Positions 42,020-51,501 of a stretch of 64,000 nt of DNA are shown piece by piece. The DNA is taken from NCBI RefSeq assembly GCF_014643775.1, contig NZ_BMKC01000003.1:350-64349 (forward strand). The letters are read 5' to 3'. The translations under genes and the position numbers were made by a program. The notes beneath the pieces are model-generated. The model did not search any database. It had not been told where the DNA came from and worked only from the letters and a program-made list of their open reading frames with translations. The stretch's first letter is position 1. Every line of letters begins with the position of its first letter. This DNA comes from Arenimonas soli (GTDB lineage: Bacteria > Pseudomonadota > Gammaproteobacteria > Xanthomonadales > Xanthomonadaceae).

Positions 42020-43989
42020 GGCGTGGAGTCTGGACCTGTCGGAAGGGGGCAGGCAAAGGGGCGGCGGGCGGACGTGGCCACGGTGCGGCCGAGCATGCGT
42101 TCGGAAACCGGCACCGCGGTGCCGTCCAGGCGCCAGTCGTAGATGACGCTGAAGGCAAGCACGCGGGCGACGTACTCGCGGGTTTCCTTGTAGGTGACCG
42201 TTTCGATCCAGAGGTCCGGGTCGAAGCCGGGGCGGTCCCGGTTCCACCGTTTCACCGGCGCCGGGCCCGCATTGTAGGCGGCGATGGCCTGGTAGGCGAT
42301 GCCCCCGTGGTCGTCGAGTTCGTGGCGCAGGTGGGCGATGCCCAGCACCATGTTGGTTTCCGGGTTGTACAGGCTGGCCGCGCCGGTCCAGGCGAGCCCC
42401 AGCTTGCGGGCGGTGCGTTCGGCCGTGGACGGCAGCAGCTGCATCAGGCCCATGGCGTTGGCGTGCGAACGCGCGCGCGGCATGAAGGCGCTTTCGGCGC
42501 GGGTCTGGGCGGCGACCCAGGCCGGGTCGACGTTGTGGCGGCGGGCTTCGCGGCGCAGCACGTTTTCGTGGTGCAGCGGGAAACGCAGCGAGTAGTAGCG
42601 CAGGTCGTCGGGCTTGTCGCCGATGGTGAACACGGCGCGGTCGTACCAGTGTGCGTCGCGGGCGAATTCGATCGCGACCTTGCGCTCTTCGTCGCTGAGC
42701 TCGTCAAGCAGTGCGGCCCACTCGCGGATCGCCGGCAGGCGACGGTCGATGGTGTGCAGTTCCAGCGCGCGCGCCAGGCCGGGATGGTTGGCGACGCGCG
42801 CACGCAGCGCGGCATCGTTGGACGGTTCCAGCGGGCACAGGGCATAGGCCTGGCCCAGGCGGTCGGCGGCCAGGAAACCGTGGAAGGTGGCGGTGGTGGC
42901 GGCCCTGGCGAACAAGCCGCGCGCGGCGTCCTTGCGGCCCAGTCGTTCGAGCACGCGGGCTTCGAAATACTGCCAGCGCGGGTCGTTGCGCTGCGTCGCG
43001 GGCATGCGCGACAGCGCATCGAGCGCGCCGGCGTCGTCGCGGCGGTTCAGCGCCTCGCGCACGCGCCATTCATGCAGGCGTTCGTCGTAGGCGCTGGCGG
43101 GCACGGCGGCCAGGCGTTCGCGGGAACCGGGCAGGTAGGACGCCACTGTCCACAGCGCCACCTGGTAGAGCACCTTGCCGCGCGCGGCTTCGTCCAGGCC
43201 CAGGGCCTTGTCCAGCGCCGCCAGGCGGGTTTCCGCCTCGTCGGGCGACTTTCGCGCCAGCCGGGCCAGGCCTTCGGCGGCCACCGCGCGGCTGCGCGCG
43301 TCCTTGGGCCAGGCGCTGGCGCGGTCGTGCGGCTTGTCGACGAAGTCGGCGTAGTCCTTGACGCGGGCTTCTTCGGCGGCCGGCAGGTCGCGCGCCAGGA
43401 AGCGGGCCAGTCCGGTCTGGCCGGCCAGCAAGGCCAGCTCGATGCGCTGCCAGCGGGCGTTGCGGTCGATGTGGCCCAGGCCCTGCAGCGACGCCAGCGG
43501 CGCGTCGCAGGTTGAAGGCAGGGATTCCGGGGTTAGCCACAGTGCGCGGCCGTCGGCGATCCACTGCGCGTCGGTGCCGCCGGTGGCCAGGCGCGCGGCC
43601 AGGTGGGCGCAGCGCAGGTCGACCGATTCCGACGGCTGGTAGTCGGCGATGAAGTCCGACCAGCGCCGGTTCGCCGCCAGGTGGTGTAGCCAGGCCGAGC
43701 GCAGCCAGTCGCCGGCGGCCAGGCCGTCATGGCGGGACAAGACGGCGCGCACCTCGTGCGCCGGCGCCGACGCCAGCTTGCGGCGCATCTGGGTCACTTC
43801 GACCCAGGGCAGCAGGGGGTGGTCCTGCACGCGCGCCAGGTCGGTTAGGCTCAGCTGCCCCTGGTCGGCCAGGCGGAAGGCTTCCAGGATGGCCGGCCGC
43901 TGCGGGCCAAGATCCGGCGGGCGCACTTGCGCCGCCACGTTAGTGGCCAGCGCGCCGGCCAGCAGACAGGTAAGAATTCGCCTCGACAT
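42016..43989 (-). CDS. slt: Soluble lytic murein transglycosylase
   Basis: 657 residues with a signal peptide (MSRRILTCLLAGALATNVAAQ). A long helical superhelix domain (about 35-480) precedes the catalytic domain with Glu499 in RAESAFMPRARSHANAMGLMQ and AAYNAGPAPVKRW. It cleaves the glycan strand of peptidoglycan to 1,6-anhydromuropeptides in the periplasm. Length is close to Slt70. Confidence 0.93.
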   Translation of the reverse strand: MSRRILTCLLAGALATNVAAQVRPPDLGPQRPAILEAFRLADQGQLSLTDLARVQDHPLLPWVEVTQMRRKLASAPAHEVRAVLSRHDGLAAGDWLRSAWLHHLAANRRWSDFIADYQPSESVDLRCAHLAARLATGGTDAQWIADGRALWLTPESLPSTCDAPLASLQGLGHIDRNARWQRIELALLAGQTGLARFLARDLPAAEEARVKDYADFVDKPHDRASAWPKDARSRAVAAEGLARLARKSPDEAETRLAALDKALGLDEAARGKVLYQVALWTVASYLPGSRERLAAVPASAYDERLHEWRVREALNRRDDAGALDALSRMPATQRNDPRWQYFEARVLERLGRKDAARGLFARAATTATFHGFLAADRLGQAYALCPLEPSNDAALRARVANHPGLARALELHTIDRRLPAIREWAALLDELSDEERKVAIEFARDAHWYDRAVFTIGDKPDDLRYYSLRFPLHHENVLRREARRHNVDPAWVAAQTRAESAFMPRARSHANAMGLMQLLPSTAERTARKLGLAWTGAASLYNPETNMVLGIAHLRHELDDHGGIAYQAIAAYNAGPAPVKRWNRDRPGFDPDLWIETVTYKETREYVARVLAFSVIYDWRLDGTAVPVSERMLGRTVATSARRPFACPLPTGPDSTP

Positions 43990-44047
43990 GCCCCAGAGTC
44001 TAGCCCATGCCCCCTGAGTCCCCCGACCCGTCCCGGGCCGCCTTCGC

Positions 44048-44845
44048 ATGATCGCCACCTGGGGGCTTTACCTTGCCCTGGGGGCGCTGGCCGGCGTGCT
44101 GGCCGGCCTGCTGGGCATCGGCGGCGGCCTGGTGCTGGTGGCGGCCCTGGTCTGGCTGCTGCCCGGCCAGGGCGTGCCCGTGGACCAGGCGGTGCACGTG
44201 GCCCTGGCCACCGCCCTGGCCAGCATCGTGGTCACCGGCCTTTCGTCGGCGCGTGCCCATCACCGGCGTGGCAGCGTGCTGTGGCCGACGGTGGCCTGGC
44301 TGGTGCCGGGCCTGCTGCTGGGCGGCTGGCTGGGCAGCGGCCTGGCGGTGCGCCTGGACGGCGACTGGCTGCGGCTGTTCATCGCCGCCTATTGCGGCCT
44401 GGCGGCGATGCAGATGGCGCTGGATTGGCCGCGTGCGCGCGTCGAACGGCCCGATCCGCCGCGCGGCCCCGGCTATTCAGCGGCGGGTGCGGGCATCGGC
44501 GCGGTTTCGGCCCTGGTCGGCATCGGCGGCGGTTCGATGACGGTGCCGCTGTTGGTCTGGCGCGGCGTGCGCCCGGTGCGCGCGGTTGGCACCTCCAGCG
44601 CCTGCGGCGTCGCCATCGCGCTCTCGGCCGCGGCCGGCTACGCGCTGCAGGCGGCGCCAACGGGCCTGCCGGCGGGCAGCTGGGGTTTCGTGTACCTGCC
44701 GGCCGCGGCGGGCATCGCCGTGGCCTCGGTGCTGGCGGCGCCGCTGGGCACGCGCCTGGCCCACCGGCTCAGCGGCTTGGCGCTTCGGCGGGTGTTCGCG
44801 CTGTTCCTGGCAACGGTCGGGCTGAGCATTTTTCTCGCCCCCTGA
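44048..44845 (+). CDS. TauE/SafE family permease
   Basis: 265 residues, eight predicted helices in two repeats. Each repeat contains a GIGGG motif (AGLLGIGGGLVLVAALVWLLP and SALVGIGGGSMTVPLLVW), the signature of TSUP-family anion exporters, typically for sulfite, sulfonates or related anions. Substrate unknown. It diverges from slt and precedes the TonB receptor by 140 bases. Confidence 0.88.
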   Translation: MIATWGLYLALGALAGVLAGLLGIGGGLVLVAALVWLLPGQGVPVDQAVHVALATALASIVVTGLSSARAHHRRGSVLWPTVAWLVPGLLLGGWLGSGLAVRLDGDWLRLFIAAYCGLAAMQMALDWPRARVERPDPPRGPGYSAAGAGIGAVSALVGIGGGSMTVPLLVWRGVRPVRAVGTSSACGVAIALSAAAGYALQAAPTGLPAGSWGFVYLPAAAGIAVASVLAAPLGTRLAHRLSGLALRRVFALFLATVGLSIFLAP

Positions 44846-44985
44846 ATAAAACCGCCGATTTTGTTCAAAGGCACTAACGGGGTGAGAAATCGTGATGCTT
44901 GTCGCGTTTTGACGCTTTCTTTACAACAGGGATGGGCTGGCGCATTGGGGGCAAGGCGCCGGAAACTCCAACCAAGGGAATCGTC

Positions 44986-47877
44986 ATGAAGACCATCCGC
45001 AACTCCCGCCTGAGCCTGGCGGTTCGGGGCGCCTTGCTGTTTGCATTGGTGCCGGCCGTCGCCCTGGCGCAGGACGACAGCAACGAAGAGATCAAGACCC
45101 TCGACCGCATCGAGGTCACCGGTACCCGCATCAAGACCTCGGAAGCCGAAGGCCTGGTGCCGGTGCAGCGCATCACGCGCGAAGACATCGACCGCAGCGG
45201 CCTGACGTCCATCGGCGACGTCATCCAGGCGCTGACGGGTTCGGGTTCGGCGCTCAACACCAAGTTCAACTCCAGCGGCAACTTCGGCTTCCCGCCGGAC
45301 GGCAGCGGCGTCGGCGCGGGCTCCGCGCAGGCCGACCTGCGCCACCTGGGTTCCAAGCGCGTGCTGGTGCTGGTGGACGGGGTGCGCTGGGTCAATGAAG
45401 CCTCCGCCTCGGGCGTGGGCGCGGCCACCGACCTCAACACCATCCCGCTGGCGATCGTCGACCGCATCGAAGTGCTCGAGGACGGCGCCTCGTCGCTGTA
45501 CGGCTCGGACGCCATCGCCGGCGTGGTGAACATCATCACCCGCAAGAATTTCGACGGCTTGTCGGTCAACGCGCAAGTCGGCCAGTACGGCGAAGGCGAC
45601 GGCACCACCAAGTCGGTGGACGTGGCCTGGGGCTGGAACACCTCCCGCGCCAACGTCTTCCTGGGCCTGAGCTACACCGACCAGGACGTCATCTATTCGC
45701 GCGACCGCGCCCAGTCCAGCTTCCCGGTGCCGGGTACCGGCGTGGCCTTCGGCAGCTCGGCCACGCCGACCGGCCGCTTCATCTTCATCGACCCCAATAC
45801 CGGCGCGGTGCACGACATCACGCCCAACACCGGCGCCAGCAGCCCGACCTACGACCCGTCGCAGACAGGCTGCACCCGCACCGACGACTACCACTGCTTC
45901 ACCAGTGCGGACCGCTTCAACTTCTCGCAGTACAACCTGCTGCTGACCCCGTCCGAGCGACTGGGTGCCTTCGGCCAGGTGCGCTTCGATTTCAACGATT
46001 CGGTCACCGGTTACGCCAAAGTGCTGTTCAACCGCCGCGAGTCCACCAACCAGGCGGCGCCCGAGCCCTGGTTCCTTGGCCCCGAGGCCGGCACCGGCAA
46101 CCCGCTGGCCGACGGCATCTTCATTTCGGCGCTCAACCCCTTCAATCCGTTTGGCTTCGACCTCGACGGTCGTCAGTCCACGCCCGAGGCCGATCGCAAC
46201 CTGATCCTGATCGGCCGTCGCCCGATCGAGGGCGGCGCCCGCGTGTTCGAACAGGAAGTCGACACCTGGTACGTCGGCGCAGGCCTGGAAGGCGTGATCG
46301 ACGCCAACCGCACGCTGTACTGGGACGTCAACGTCGCCTTCAGCGAGAACAAGGCCCAGCAGACCAACTTCGGCAGCTACAACATCCGCAACATCGCCCT
46401 GGCCCTGGGTGACCCGGCGGCCTGCGCGGCCGTGGCCGGCTGCACGCCACTGAACATCTTCGGCGGCCCGGGCACCATCACCCCGGCGATGCTTGCCTGG
46501 ATCCAGCCCATCGTTCGCGACCGCAGCCAGAACGAACTGGCCCTGGTCACCGCCAACCTCTCGGGCAGCCTGTTCGACCTGCCGGCCGGTTCGGTGGACT
46601 TCGCCACCGGCCTGGAACACCGCCGCCTGGAAGGCTGGTACCAGCCCGATGCGCTGACGGTGGCCGGCGACTACAACGGCGTGCCGTCGCTGCCGACCGC
46701 GGGCGAATACGACGTCAGCGAACTGTTCTTCGAGGTCAACTTCCCGCTGCTGGAAAACACCGACATCGGCCAGCGACTGGACCTCACCGTGGCCGGTCGC
46801 TACTCCGACTACTCCACGGGCATCTCGGAGTTTTCGCCCAAGTTCGGCCTGCGCTTCCAGCTGGTCGAGGAACTGGTGTTCCGCGCCAGCTACGCCGAAG
46901 GCTTCCGCGCGCCGTCCATCGGCGAACTCTTCGGTTCGGCCAGCCGCTTCGACGCCCAGCTCAACGACCCGTGCTCGACGCCGCTGCTCGACCCGTCCGT
47001 GGCCGGCAACTGCGCCGCGCTGGGCGTGCCGGCCAACTACCAGCAGCCCAATCCGCAGATTTCGATCACCACCGGCGGCAACGACCAGCTCGACCCCGAG
47101 TCGTCCGAAAGCTACGCGGCCGGCTTCATCTGGAGCCCGTCGTTCCTGGAGGACTCCGAGTTCGCCGAGCGCGTGGACTTCGAGGTCACCTACTACCGGC
47201 ATGACATCGAGGGCGCGATCCAGGCCATCGACGCGCAGACCCAGCTCGACCTGTGCGTGCAGACCCTGGACCCGCTGTACTGCAGCGGCATCACCCGCGC
47301 GTCGACCGGCGGCATCAACGGCTTCAACAACCGCCTGACCAACCTGGGCACGATCAAGACCGACGGCTGGGACGTGGACCTGTTCTGGGTGTTCCCGGAC
47401 TCGGACTGGGGCAAGTTCTCGGCGGCCTGGCGCAACACCTTCGTCGGTGACTACCGCGCGGTCGGCGCCGCCGGCCAGGTGCAGCCGCAGGGCCCGGGCA
47501 TCGAGGTGGTGGACAGCGCGATCCCGGAGTGGACCTCCAACTTCACGCTGGACTGGAAGCGCGGCAACTGGAGCGCGGCCTGGACGGTGCGCCACATCAG
47601 CGAGCTGCGCGAAGACTGCGGCAACGCGGTCAGCTTCCCGGTGTGCTCGAACCCGGCGACGGGGACGAACGTGCTGGACGCGATCACCTACAACGACCTG
47701 CAGCTGGGCTACCGCTTCGGCGACGGGGAAGGCCTGGGCCTGACCTTCGGCGTGAACAACGTCTTCGACGAAGATCCGCCGATCTGCCTGTCGTGCTCAC
47801 TCAACGGCTACGACGCGTCCACCTACGACATCCCGGGTGGCCGCTTCTACTACCTGCGCGCCGATATCAAGTTCTAG
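44986..47877 (+). CDS. TonB-dependent outer-membrane receptor
   Basis: 963 residues. Signal peptide ([28 protein letters not shown]), a plug domain with [17 protein letters not shown] and [24 protein letters not shown], then a large beta-barrel ending in LRADIKF. Multiple paired Cys occur in extracellular-type loops ([54 protein letters not shown]). An upstream in-frame ATG at 44899 is unlikely. Ligand unknown. It has its own strong terminator. Confidence 0.93.
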   Translation: MKTIRNSRLSLAVRGALLFALVPAVALAQDDSNEEIKTLDRIEVTGTRIKTSEAEGLVPVQRITREDIDRSGLTSIGDVIQALTGSGSALNTKFNSSGNFGFPPDGSGVGAGSAQADLRHLGSKRVLVLVDGVRWVNEASASGVGAATDLNTIPLAIVDRIEVLEDGASSLYGSDAIAGVVNIITRKNFDGLSVNAQVGQYGEGDGTTKSVDVAWGWNTSRANVFLGLSYTDQDVIYSRDRAQSSFPVPGTGVAFGSSATPTGRFIFIDPNTGAVHDITPNTGASSPTYDPSQTGCTRTDDYHCFTSADRFNFSQYNLLLTPSERLGAFGQVRFDFNDSVTGYAKVLFNRRESTNQAAPEPWFLGPEAGTGNPLADGIFISALNPFNPFGFDLDGRQSTPEADRNLILIGRRPIEGGARVFEQEVDTWYVGAGLEGVIDANRTLYWDVNVAFSENKAQQTNFGSYNIRNIALALGDPAACAAVAGCTPLNIFGGPGTITPAMLAWIQPIVRDRSQNELALVTANLSGSLFDLPAGSVDFATGLEHRRLEGWYQPDALTVAGDYNGVPSLPTAGEYDVSELFFEVNFPLLENTDIGQRLDLTVAGRYSDYSTGISEFSPKFGLRFQLVEELVFRASYAEGFRAPSIGELFGSASRFDAQLNDPCSTPLLDPSVAGNCAALGVPANYQQPNPQISITTGGNDQLDPESSESYAAGFIWSPSFLEDSEFAERVDFEVTYYRHDIEGAIQAIDAQTQLDLCVQTLDPLYCSGITRASTGGINGFNNRLTNLGTIKTDGWDVDLFWVFPDSDWGKFSAAWRNTFVGDYRAVGAAGQVQPQGPGIEVVDSAIPEWTSNFTLDWKRGNWSAAWTVRHISELREDCGNAVSFPVCSNPATGTNVLDAITYNDLQLGYRFGDGEGLGLTFGVNNVFDEDPPICLSCSLNGYDASTYDIPGGRFYYLRADIKF

Positions 47878-47900
47878 TTCGCGGGCACGCGACACAAGTA

Positions 47901-47931
47901 GGGCCGGCCTCACCCGCCGGCCCTTTTTTTT
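47901..47931 (+). terminator. Rho-independent terminator after the TonB receptor
   Basis: GGGCCGGC/GCCGGCCC stem of eight base pairs with a loop of seven bases, followed by eight T. A strong intrinsic terminator. Confidence 0.9.
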
Positions 47932-47932
47932 C

Positions 47933-47957
47933 GTAGGTGCGCCTGAAGGCGCTCCTA
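47933..47957. repeat. Palindromic repeat, GGCGCTCCTAC type
   Basis: GTAGG-GCGCC/GGCGC-CCTAC palindrome with TGAA loop and one mismatch pair. It shares GGCGCTCCTACA with the palindrome at 37423-37444. Confidence 0.65.
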
Positions 47958-47963
47958 CAGAAC

Positions 47964-48731
47964 CTACTTGGGGCGCAGTTCGACGCCGACGGCCATGTGG
48001 TCGGAGCCGGCGGCCGGCACGGCCTTGTAGTCGAGCACGTCGAAACCGCCGACCAGGATGTGGTCCAGGCAGCGCTGCGGGGCCCAGCTCGGGAACGTGC
48101 ACACCCGTTCCGGCGGCGGCTCGAGCGCGGTTTCGCGGTACAGCGCGCGCATTTCCGGCGCGTCGAAATCGCAGTTGAAGTCGCCCATCAGCACCAGCCG
48201 CGGCGCGTCCGACAGCAGTTCGGCCAGGAAACCCAGCTGCAGCTGCCGCGACTTCACGCCCAGCGAAAGATGCGTGATCGCCAGCGTCCAGGCCTTCTTG
48301 CCCTTGCCGTACTTGGCCAGCAGCACCCCGCGGCCGGCGATGCGGCCGGGCAGCGCGTAGTCCAGCATCTCGGTTGGCTCGACCCGGCTGAGCAGCGCGT
48401 TGCCGCTGCCCGCGATCCGCGAGATCCGCCGGTTGGGCTGGTGGCTCCAGAACGGGAACTGCGCCTGTTCGGCCAGGTAGTCGGCCTGGTTGGTGAAGCC
48501 CGAACGCAGGCTGCCCGGGTCCGACTCCTGCAGCCCGACCACGTCGTAGTTGCTCGCCATCTTCGCCAGCGCGTCGAGGTTGATGCGCTTGCCGTTGGGC
48601 AGCACGTGCGACCAGCTGCGGGTGACGTAGTCGCTGTAGGCGCGCGTGCTCGAACCCGCCTGGATATTGGCGCTGAGCAGGCGCAGGCGGTCGTTGGCGG
48701 CTTCGGGCGGGACGGCGGACATGTCTGACAT
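47964..48731 (-). CDS. Endonuclease/exonuclease/phosphatase family protein
   Basis: 255 residues. EEP fold: Asn in RLLSANIQAG, Glu in VVGLQESDPG, TLAITHLSLG, MGDFNCDFDAPEMR and the C-terminal GSDHMAVGVEL. Such proteins hydrolyse nucleic acids, phosphoinositides or sphingolipids; there is no signal peptide. Start MSDMSAV at 48731, or the next ATG at 48722. The substrate cannot be told. Confidence 0.85.
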   Translation of the reverse strand: MSDMSAVPPEAANDRLRLLSANIQAGSSTRAYSDYVTRSWSHVLPNGKRINLDALAKMASNYDVVGLQESDPGSLRSGFTNQADYLAEQAQFPFWSHQPNRRISRIAGSGNALLSRVEPTEMLDYALPGRIAGRGVLLAKYGKGKKAWTLAITHLSLGVKSRQLQLGFLAELLSDAPRLVLMGDFNCDFDAPEMRALYRETALEPPPERVCTFPSWAPQRCLDHILVGGFDVLDYKAVPAAGSDHMAVGVELRPK

Positions 48732-48770
48732 GGTGGGGCGCGATGCCCGCGCCGGCAAGACGGAAAAGGA

Positions 48771-48795
48771 AAAGGGCCGCGTTTGCGGCCCCTTT
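48771..48795 (-). terminator. Terminator after the DsbA-like gene
   Basis: GGGCCGC/GCGGCCC stem with GTTT loop, flanked by AAAGG/CCTTT. On the minus strand it is followed by TTTTCCTTTTCC. It lies 26 bases past the stop of the DsbA-like gene. Confidence 0.72.
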
Positions 48796-48820
48796 CGTTC
48801 AGCTTTCGGTGGCACGCCGC

Positions 48821-49678
48821 TCAGGGCGTGCTGCCGGCCCGCTCGTGCGCGACCAGCCAGTCCACCGTGTCCAGCAGGCCCTGCATGCCGCGGTCGCCCG
48901 TGGCCATGGCGCGGTACTTGCCATTGACGATGATCATCGGCGTGGCGTCCACGCCGCCGCGCAGCGCGAACTGCTTGGCGCGGTTGAGCTTGGCGGTGAT
49001 CGCGAAGCTCTGCATCGTCGACAGGAAGGCCTCGCGGTCGGCGCCGTGGCCGGCGTACCAGTCGGCGATTTCCTCGGGCGAAGCATTGGTGAAGCTGCGC
49101 TCGATCAGCACGGCCTTGAACAGGTCGTCGTGGGTCTTGTCCACCAGGTTCATGGCTTCGGCGGCGTAGTAGGCCCGGGCGAAGTTGTCGCTGACGCCGC
49201 CGAACACGCCCGGCACGTACTCGAAGCGCACGTCGGCAGGCTGTTTCGGCTTCCAGGTGTTGATCAGCGGCTGCAGGTTGGCGCAGTGGATGCACATGTA
49301 CGAGAAGACTTCGGCCACTTCGATGCCGCCCTGGCCGATGGTCGGCATCGGTTCGGCCAGCGGCTCGTAGTCGGCGCCCAGGCGCGGGGCGCGGGCCGGG
49401 TCCACCACCGGCGGGGCCGGGCGCTCGGTTTCGGCGACGGCTTCGGCCGGGGCCGCTTCGTCGGCTGGCGTTTCGACGGCGTCGTCGGTGGTTCCGGCGG
49501 CGACTGCGTCCTCGGCCGGGGCCTCGGGCTGGGTCGCTTCGGGCGCGGGCGCTTCGGCGGCCGGCGTGCTGGCCGGGGCCGGTGCGTCGGTGGCCGGGGC
49601 GGTGGCGGGGGAGTCGGTGGCCGACTCGCCGCAGGCGGCCAGGGCCAGGGCGAAAATCAGGGGCAGCAGGCGCTTCAT
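48821..49678 (-). CDS. DsbA-like thiol:disulfide interchange lipoprotein
   Basis: 285 residues. Lipobox LALAAC with Cys near residue 16, so membrane-anchored. A low-complexity Ala/Pro/Glu/Thr linker spans about 20-95. The thioredoxin/DsbA-like domain follows with FSYMCIHCANLQ (active-site CIHC) and the cis-Pro loop GGVDATPMIIV. Oxidises or isomerises protein thiols in the periplasm. The middle residues of the active site are IH rather than the E. coli PH. Beside the cytochrome c4 gene. Confidence 0.87.
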   Translation of the reverse strand: MKRLLPLIFALALAACGESATDSPATAPATDAPAPASTPAAEAPAPEATQPEAPAEDAVAAGTTDDAVETPADEAAPAEAVAETERPAPPVVDPARAPRLGADYEPLAEPMPTIGQGGIEVAEVFSYMCIHCANLQPLINTWKPKQPADVRFEYVPGVFGGVSDNFARAYYAAEAMNLVDKTHDDLFKAVLIERSFTNASPEEIADWYAGHGADREAFLSTMQSFAITAKLNRAKQFALRGGVDATPMIIVNGKYRAMATGDRGMQGLLDTVDWLVAHERAGSTP

Positions 49679-49774
49679 GGACGGGTGGCTCCTTGGAAAG
49701 GTCGCCTACCTGACCACGGCCGGCAGGCAAAGGTTCAAACCGCGGCGGCCCGGCGGGCCACCGCGTCGGTTGTT

Positions 49775-50626
49775 TCAGCCCTGGGGCTGGCCGGCGGCCA
49801 CGGCGTCGGTCGACGGGGTGTCCGCGGCGTTGTGCAGGCCTTCGATGTAGCTGGCCAGGGCCTGGATCTCGTCATCGGTCAGGCTGGCGGCGACGCCGGC
49901 CATGATGGCGTTGGCATTGGCGTCCTTGCCCCAGACCTTGCCGTCGCGGAAGGCGGTGAGCACGGTGGCGGTGTAACCGGCGTGCTGGCCACCCAGGGAC
50001 GGCCAGGCCGAACCCGGGTTGCCCGCGCCGGCGGGGCCGTGGCAGGCGGCGCAGGAAGGCACCGACCCGTCGGCCTTGCCGAAGCGGAAGATCTGCTCGC
50101 CCACGGCGTAGAACTTGCGGTCGGCATACGGGCCTTCGGCGATCACGGTGTCGTCGGCCACGCCCGGCACGACCTTCTGGCTGGCGAAGTAGGCGCCGAT
50201 GTCGCGCATGTCCTGGGCGCTCAGGCCGGCGGCGAAGCCGAGCATGATGGCGTTCTCGCGCTCGCCGTTCTTGTACAGCGACAGCTGGCGGGCGATGTAG
50301 CGCTCGTGCTGGCCGGCCAGCTTGGGGTACTGCGGGTCGGCGGAGTTGCCGTCGGCGCCGTGGCAGGCCGCGCAGGCGATGGCCTTGCTGGCGCCGGCCT
50401 GGGCGTCGCCGTGGGTGGCCTGGCCCTGGCCGACTTCAAGCGCTTCGACCGGCGCCGGCACCGCCTCGGGAGCCGCCGAGACTTCGGCCGCGGCCGGCTG
50501 GGCATCGGGGGACACCGACTCGGTTGCCGACGCAGGCGGGACGGGCTCCACTTCGGTCTCCTGGGCCACGGCCACGGCAGAGAAGGCCAGGGCGGCGGCG
50601 ACACCGAGGATGCGCGTGAACTTCAT
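49775..50626 (-). CDS. Cytochrome c4, dihaem
   Basis: 283 residues with a signal peptide (MKFTRILGVAAALAFSAVAVAQ), an Ala/Pro/Val/Glu-rich spacer (about 23-70) and two cytochrome c domains, each with a CAACH haem site (IACAACHGADG and PSCAACHGPAG). A periplasmic electron carrier, plausibly the donor to the aa3 oxidase encoded at 16892-21091. The spacer is longer than in most c4 proteins. Adjacent to the DsbA-like gene and divergent from engB. Confidence 0.92.
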   Translation of the reverse strand: MKFTRILGVAAALAFSAVAVAQETEVEPVPPASATESVSPDAQPAAAEVSAAPEAVPAPVEALEVGQGQATHGDAQAGASKAIACAACHGADGNSADPQYPKLAGQHERYIARQLSLYKNGERENAIMLGFAAGLSAQDMRDIGAYFASQKVVPGVADDTVIAEGPYADRKFYAVGEQIFRFGKADGSVPSCAACHGPAGAGNPGSAWPSLGGQHAGYTATVLTAFRDGKVWGKDANANAIMAGVAASLTDDEIQALASYIEGLHNAADTPSTDAVAAGQPQG

Positions 50627-50811
50627 GGGCGGCTCCGGAAAGCAGGTTTCAAGGGAAAGAAGGGCTTGCGCGGCGGGCGCGCAGGAAGGCGCGGATTATC
50701 CCAGCCGGCGGCCGCGACGGTCAATTAAGCCGGGGTCGCGGCGCGGCCAAGGCTGGTCAGGAGGGCCGGCAGGGGCCATGCTTGGCGCCTTTCCCGCCCC
50801 GGCGAGCCCCG

Positions 50812-51399
50812 ATGTCCAACGCCCTGGCCCGAGCCAAATACGTTGATTCCGTGCATTCCCTGCGCCAGCTGCCGCCCGACGACGGGCGCGAGGTGGTGTT
50901 CGCCGGCCGTTCCAATGCCGGCAAATCCAGCGCCCTCAACGCCCTGACCAACCACAAGGGCCTGGCCCGCGTGTCCAAGACCCCGGGCCGCACCCAGGCG
51001 CTGAACTATTTCGAGGTCGACCCGGGCCGCTTCCTGGTGGATTTGCCCGGCTACGGCTACGCCAAGGTGCCCGAGGCGATGCGCGAGGCCTGGAAGGGCA
51101 TGATCAACCGCTACTTCCAGGAACGCAGCTCGCTCAAGGGCCTGGTGGTGGTGATGGACATCCGCCATCCGCTGCGCGAATACGACCTGCAGATGCTCGA
51201 CTACGCAGTCGGCCGCGAGCTGCCGGCGCACTGCCTGCTGACCAAGGCCGACAAGCTGGGCCGCGGCGAGCAGGGCAACGTCCTGCAAAAAGTCCGCAAG
51301 GAACTCGCCGGCCGCGCCACCGCCCAGGTCTTCTCCGCCGACGCCAAACTCGGCGTCGACGAAGCCCGTGCCGTCGTCACCGGGTGGCTGGAAGTTTGA
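50812..51399 (+). CDS. engB: Ribosome biogenesis GTPase EngB/YihA
   Basis: 195 residues from ATG at 50812 (MSNALARAKYVDSVHSLRQLP). GTPase motifs: GRSNAGKSS (P-loop, 32-40), the G2 region KTPGRTQ, DLPGYGYAK (G3) and TKADKLGRGE (G4). Needed for 50S assembly. The stop lies in one arm of a long inverted repeat. Confidence 0.95.
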   Translation: MSNALARAKYVDSVHSLRQLPPDDGREVVFAGRSNAGKSSALNALTNHKGLARVSKTPGRTQALNYFEVDPGRFLVDLPGYGYAKVPEAMREAWKGMINRYFQERSSLKGLVVVMDIRHPLREYDLQMLDYAVGRELPAHCLLTKADKLGRGEQGNVLQKVRKELAGRATAQVFSADAKLGVDEARAVVTGWLEV

Positions 51400-51501
51400 T
51401 TTTTTGCCACTGATGAACACGGATAAACACGGATAGAGCAAAAGACTTATCCGCTTTTATCCGTGTCCATCCGTGTTCATCCGTGGCAAGAAAAATCAAA
51501 C
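51394..51501. repeat. 108-base inverted repeat between convergent genes (CACGGAT type)
   Basis: Arms of about 44 bases: one side GTTTGATTTTTTGCCAC, then GATGAACACGGAT repeated as a shorter ACACGGATA; the other side the reverse complement with one inserted and few changed bases. The centre is AGAGCAAAAGACT. It contains the engB stop and the permease stop. It resembles a dispersed intergenic repeat and can form a large hairpin, so it may act as a bidirectional terminator. Confidence 0.82.

Noticed and set aside
44638-47595. A 985-codon minus-strand frame opposite the TonB receptor
   Set aside because: Antisense shadow of a clear TonB-dependent receptor; it consists of Ala/Val/Gly/Arg-rich sequence without motifs.
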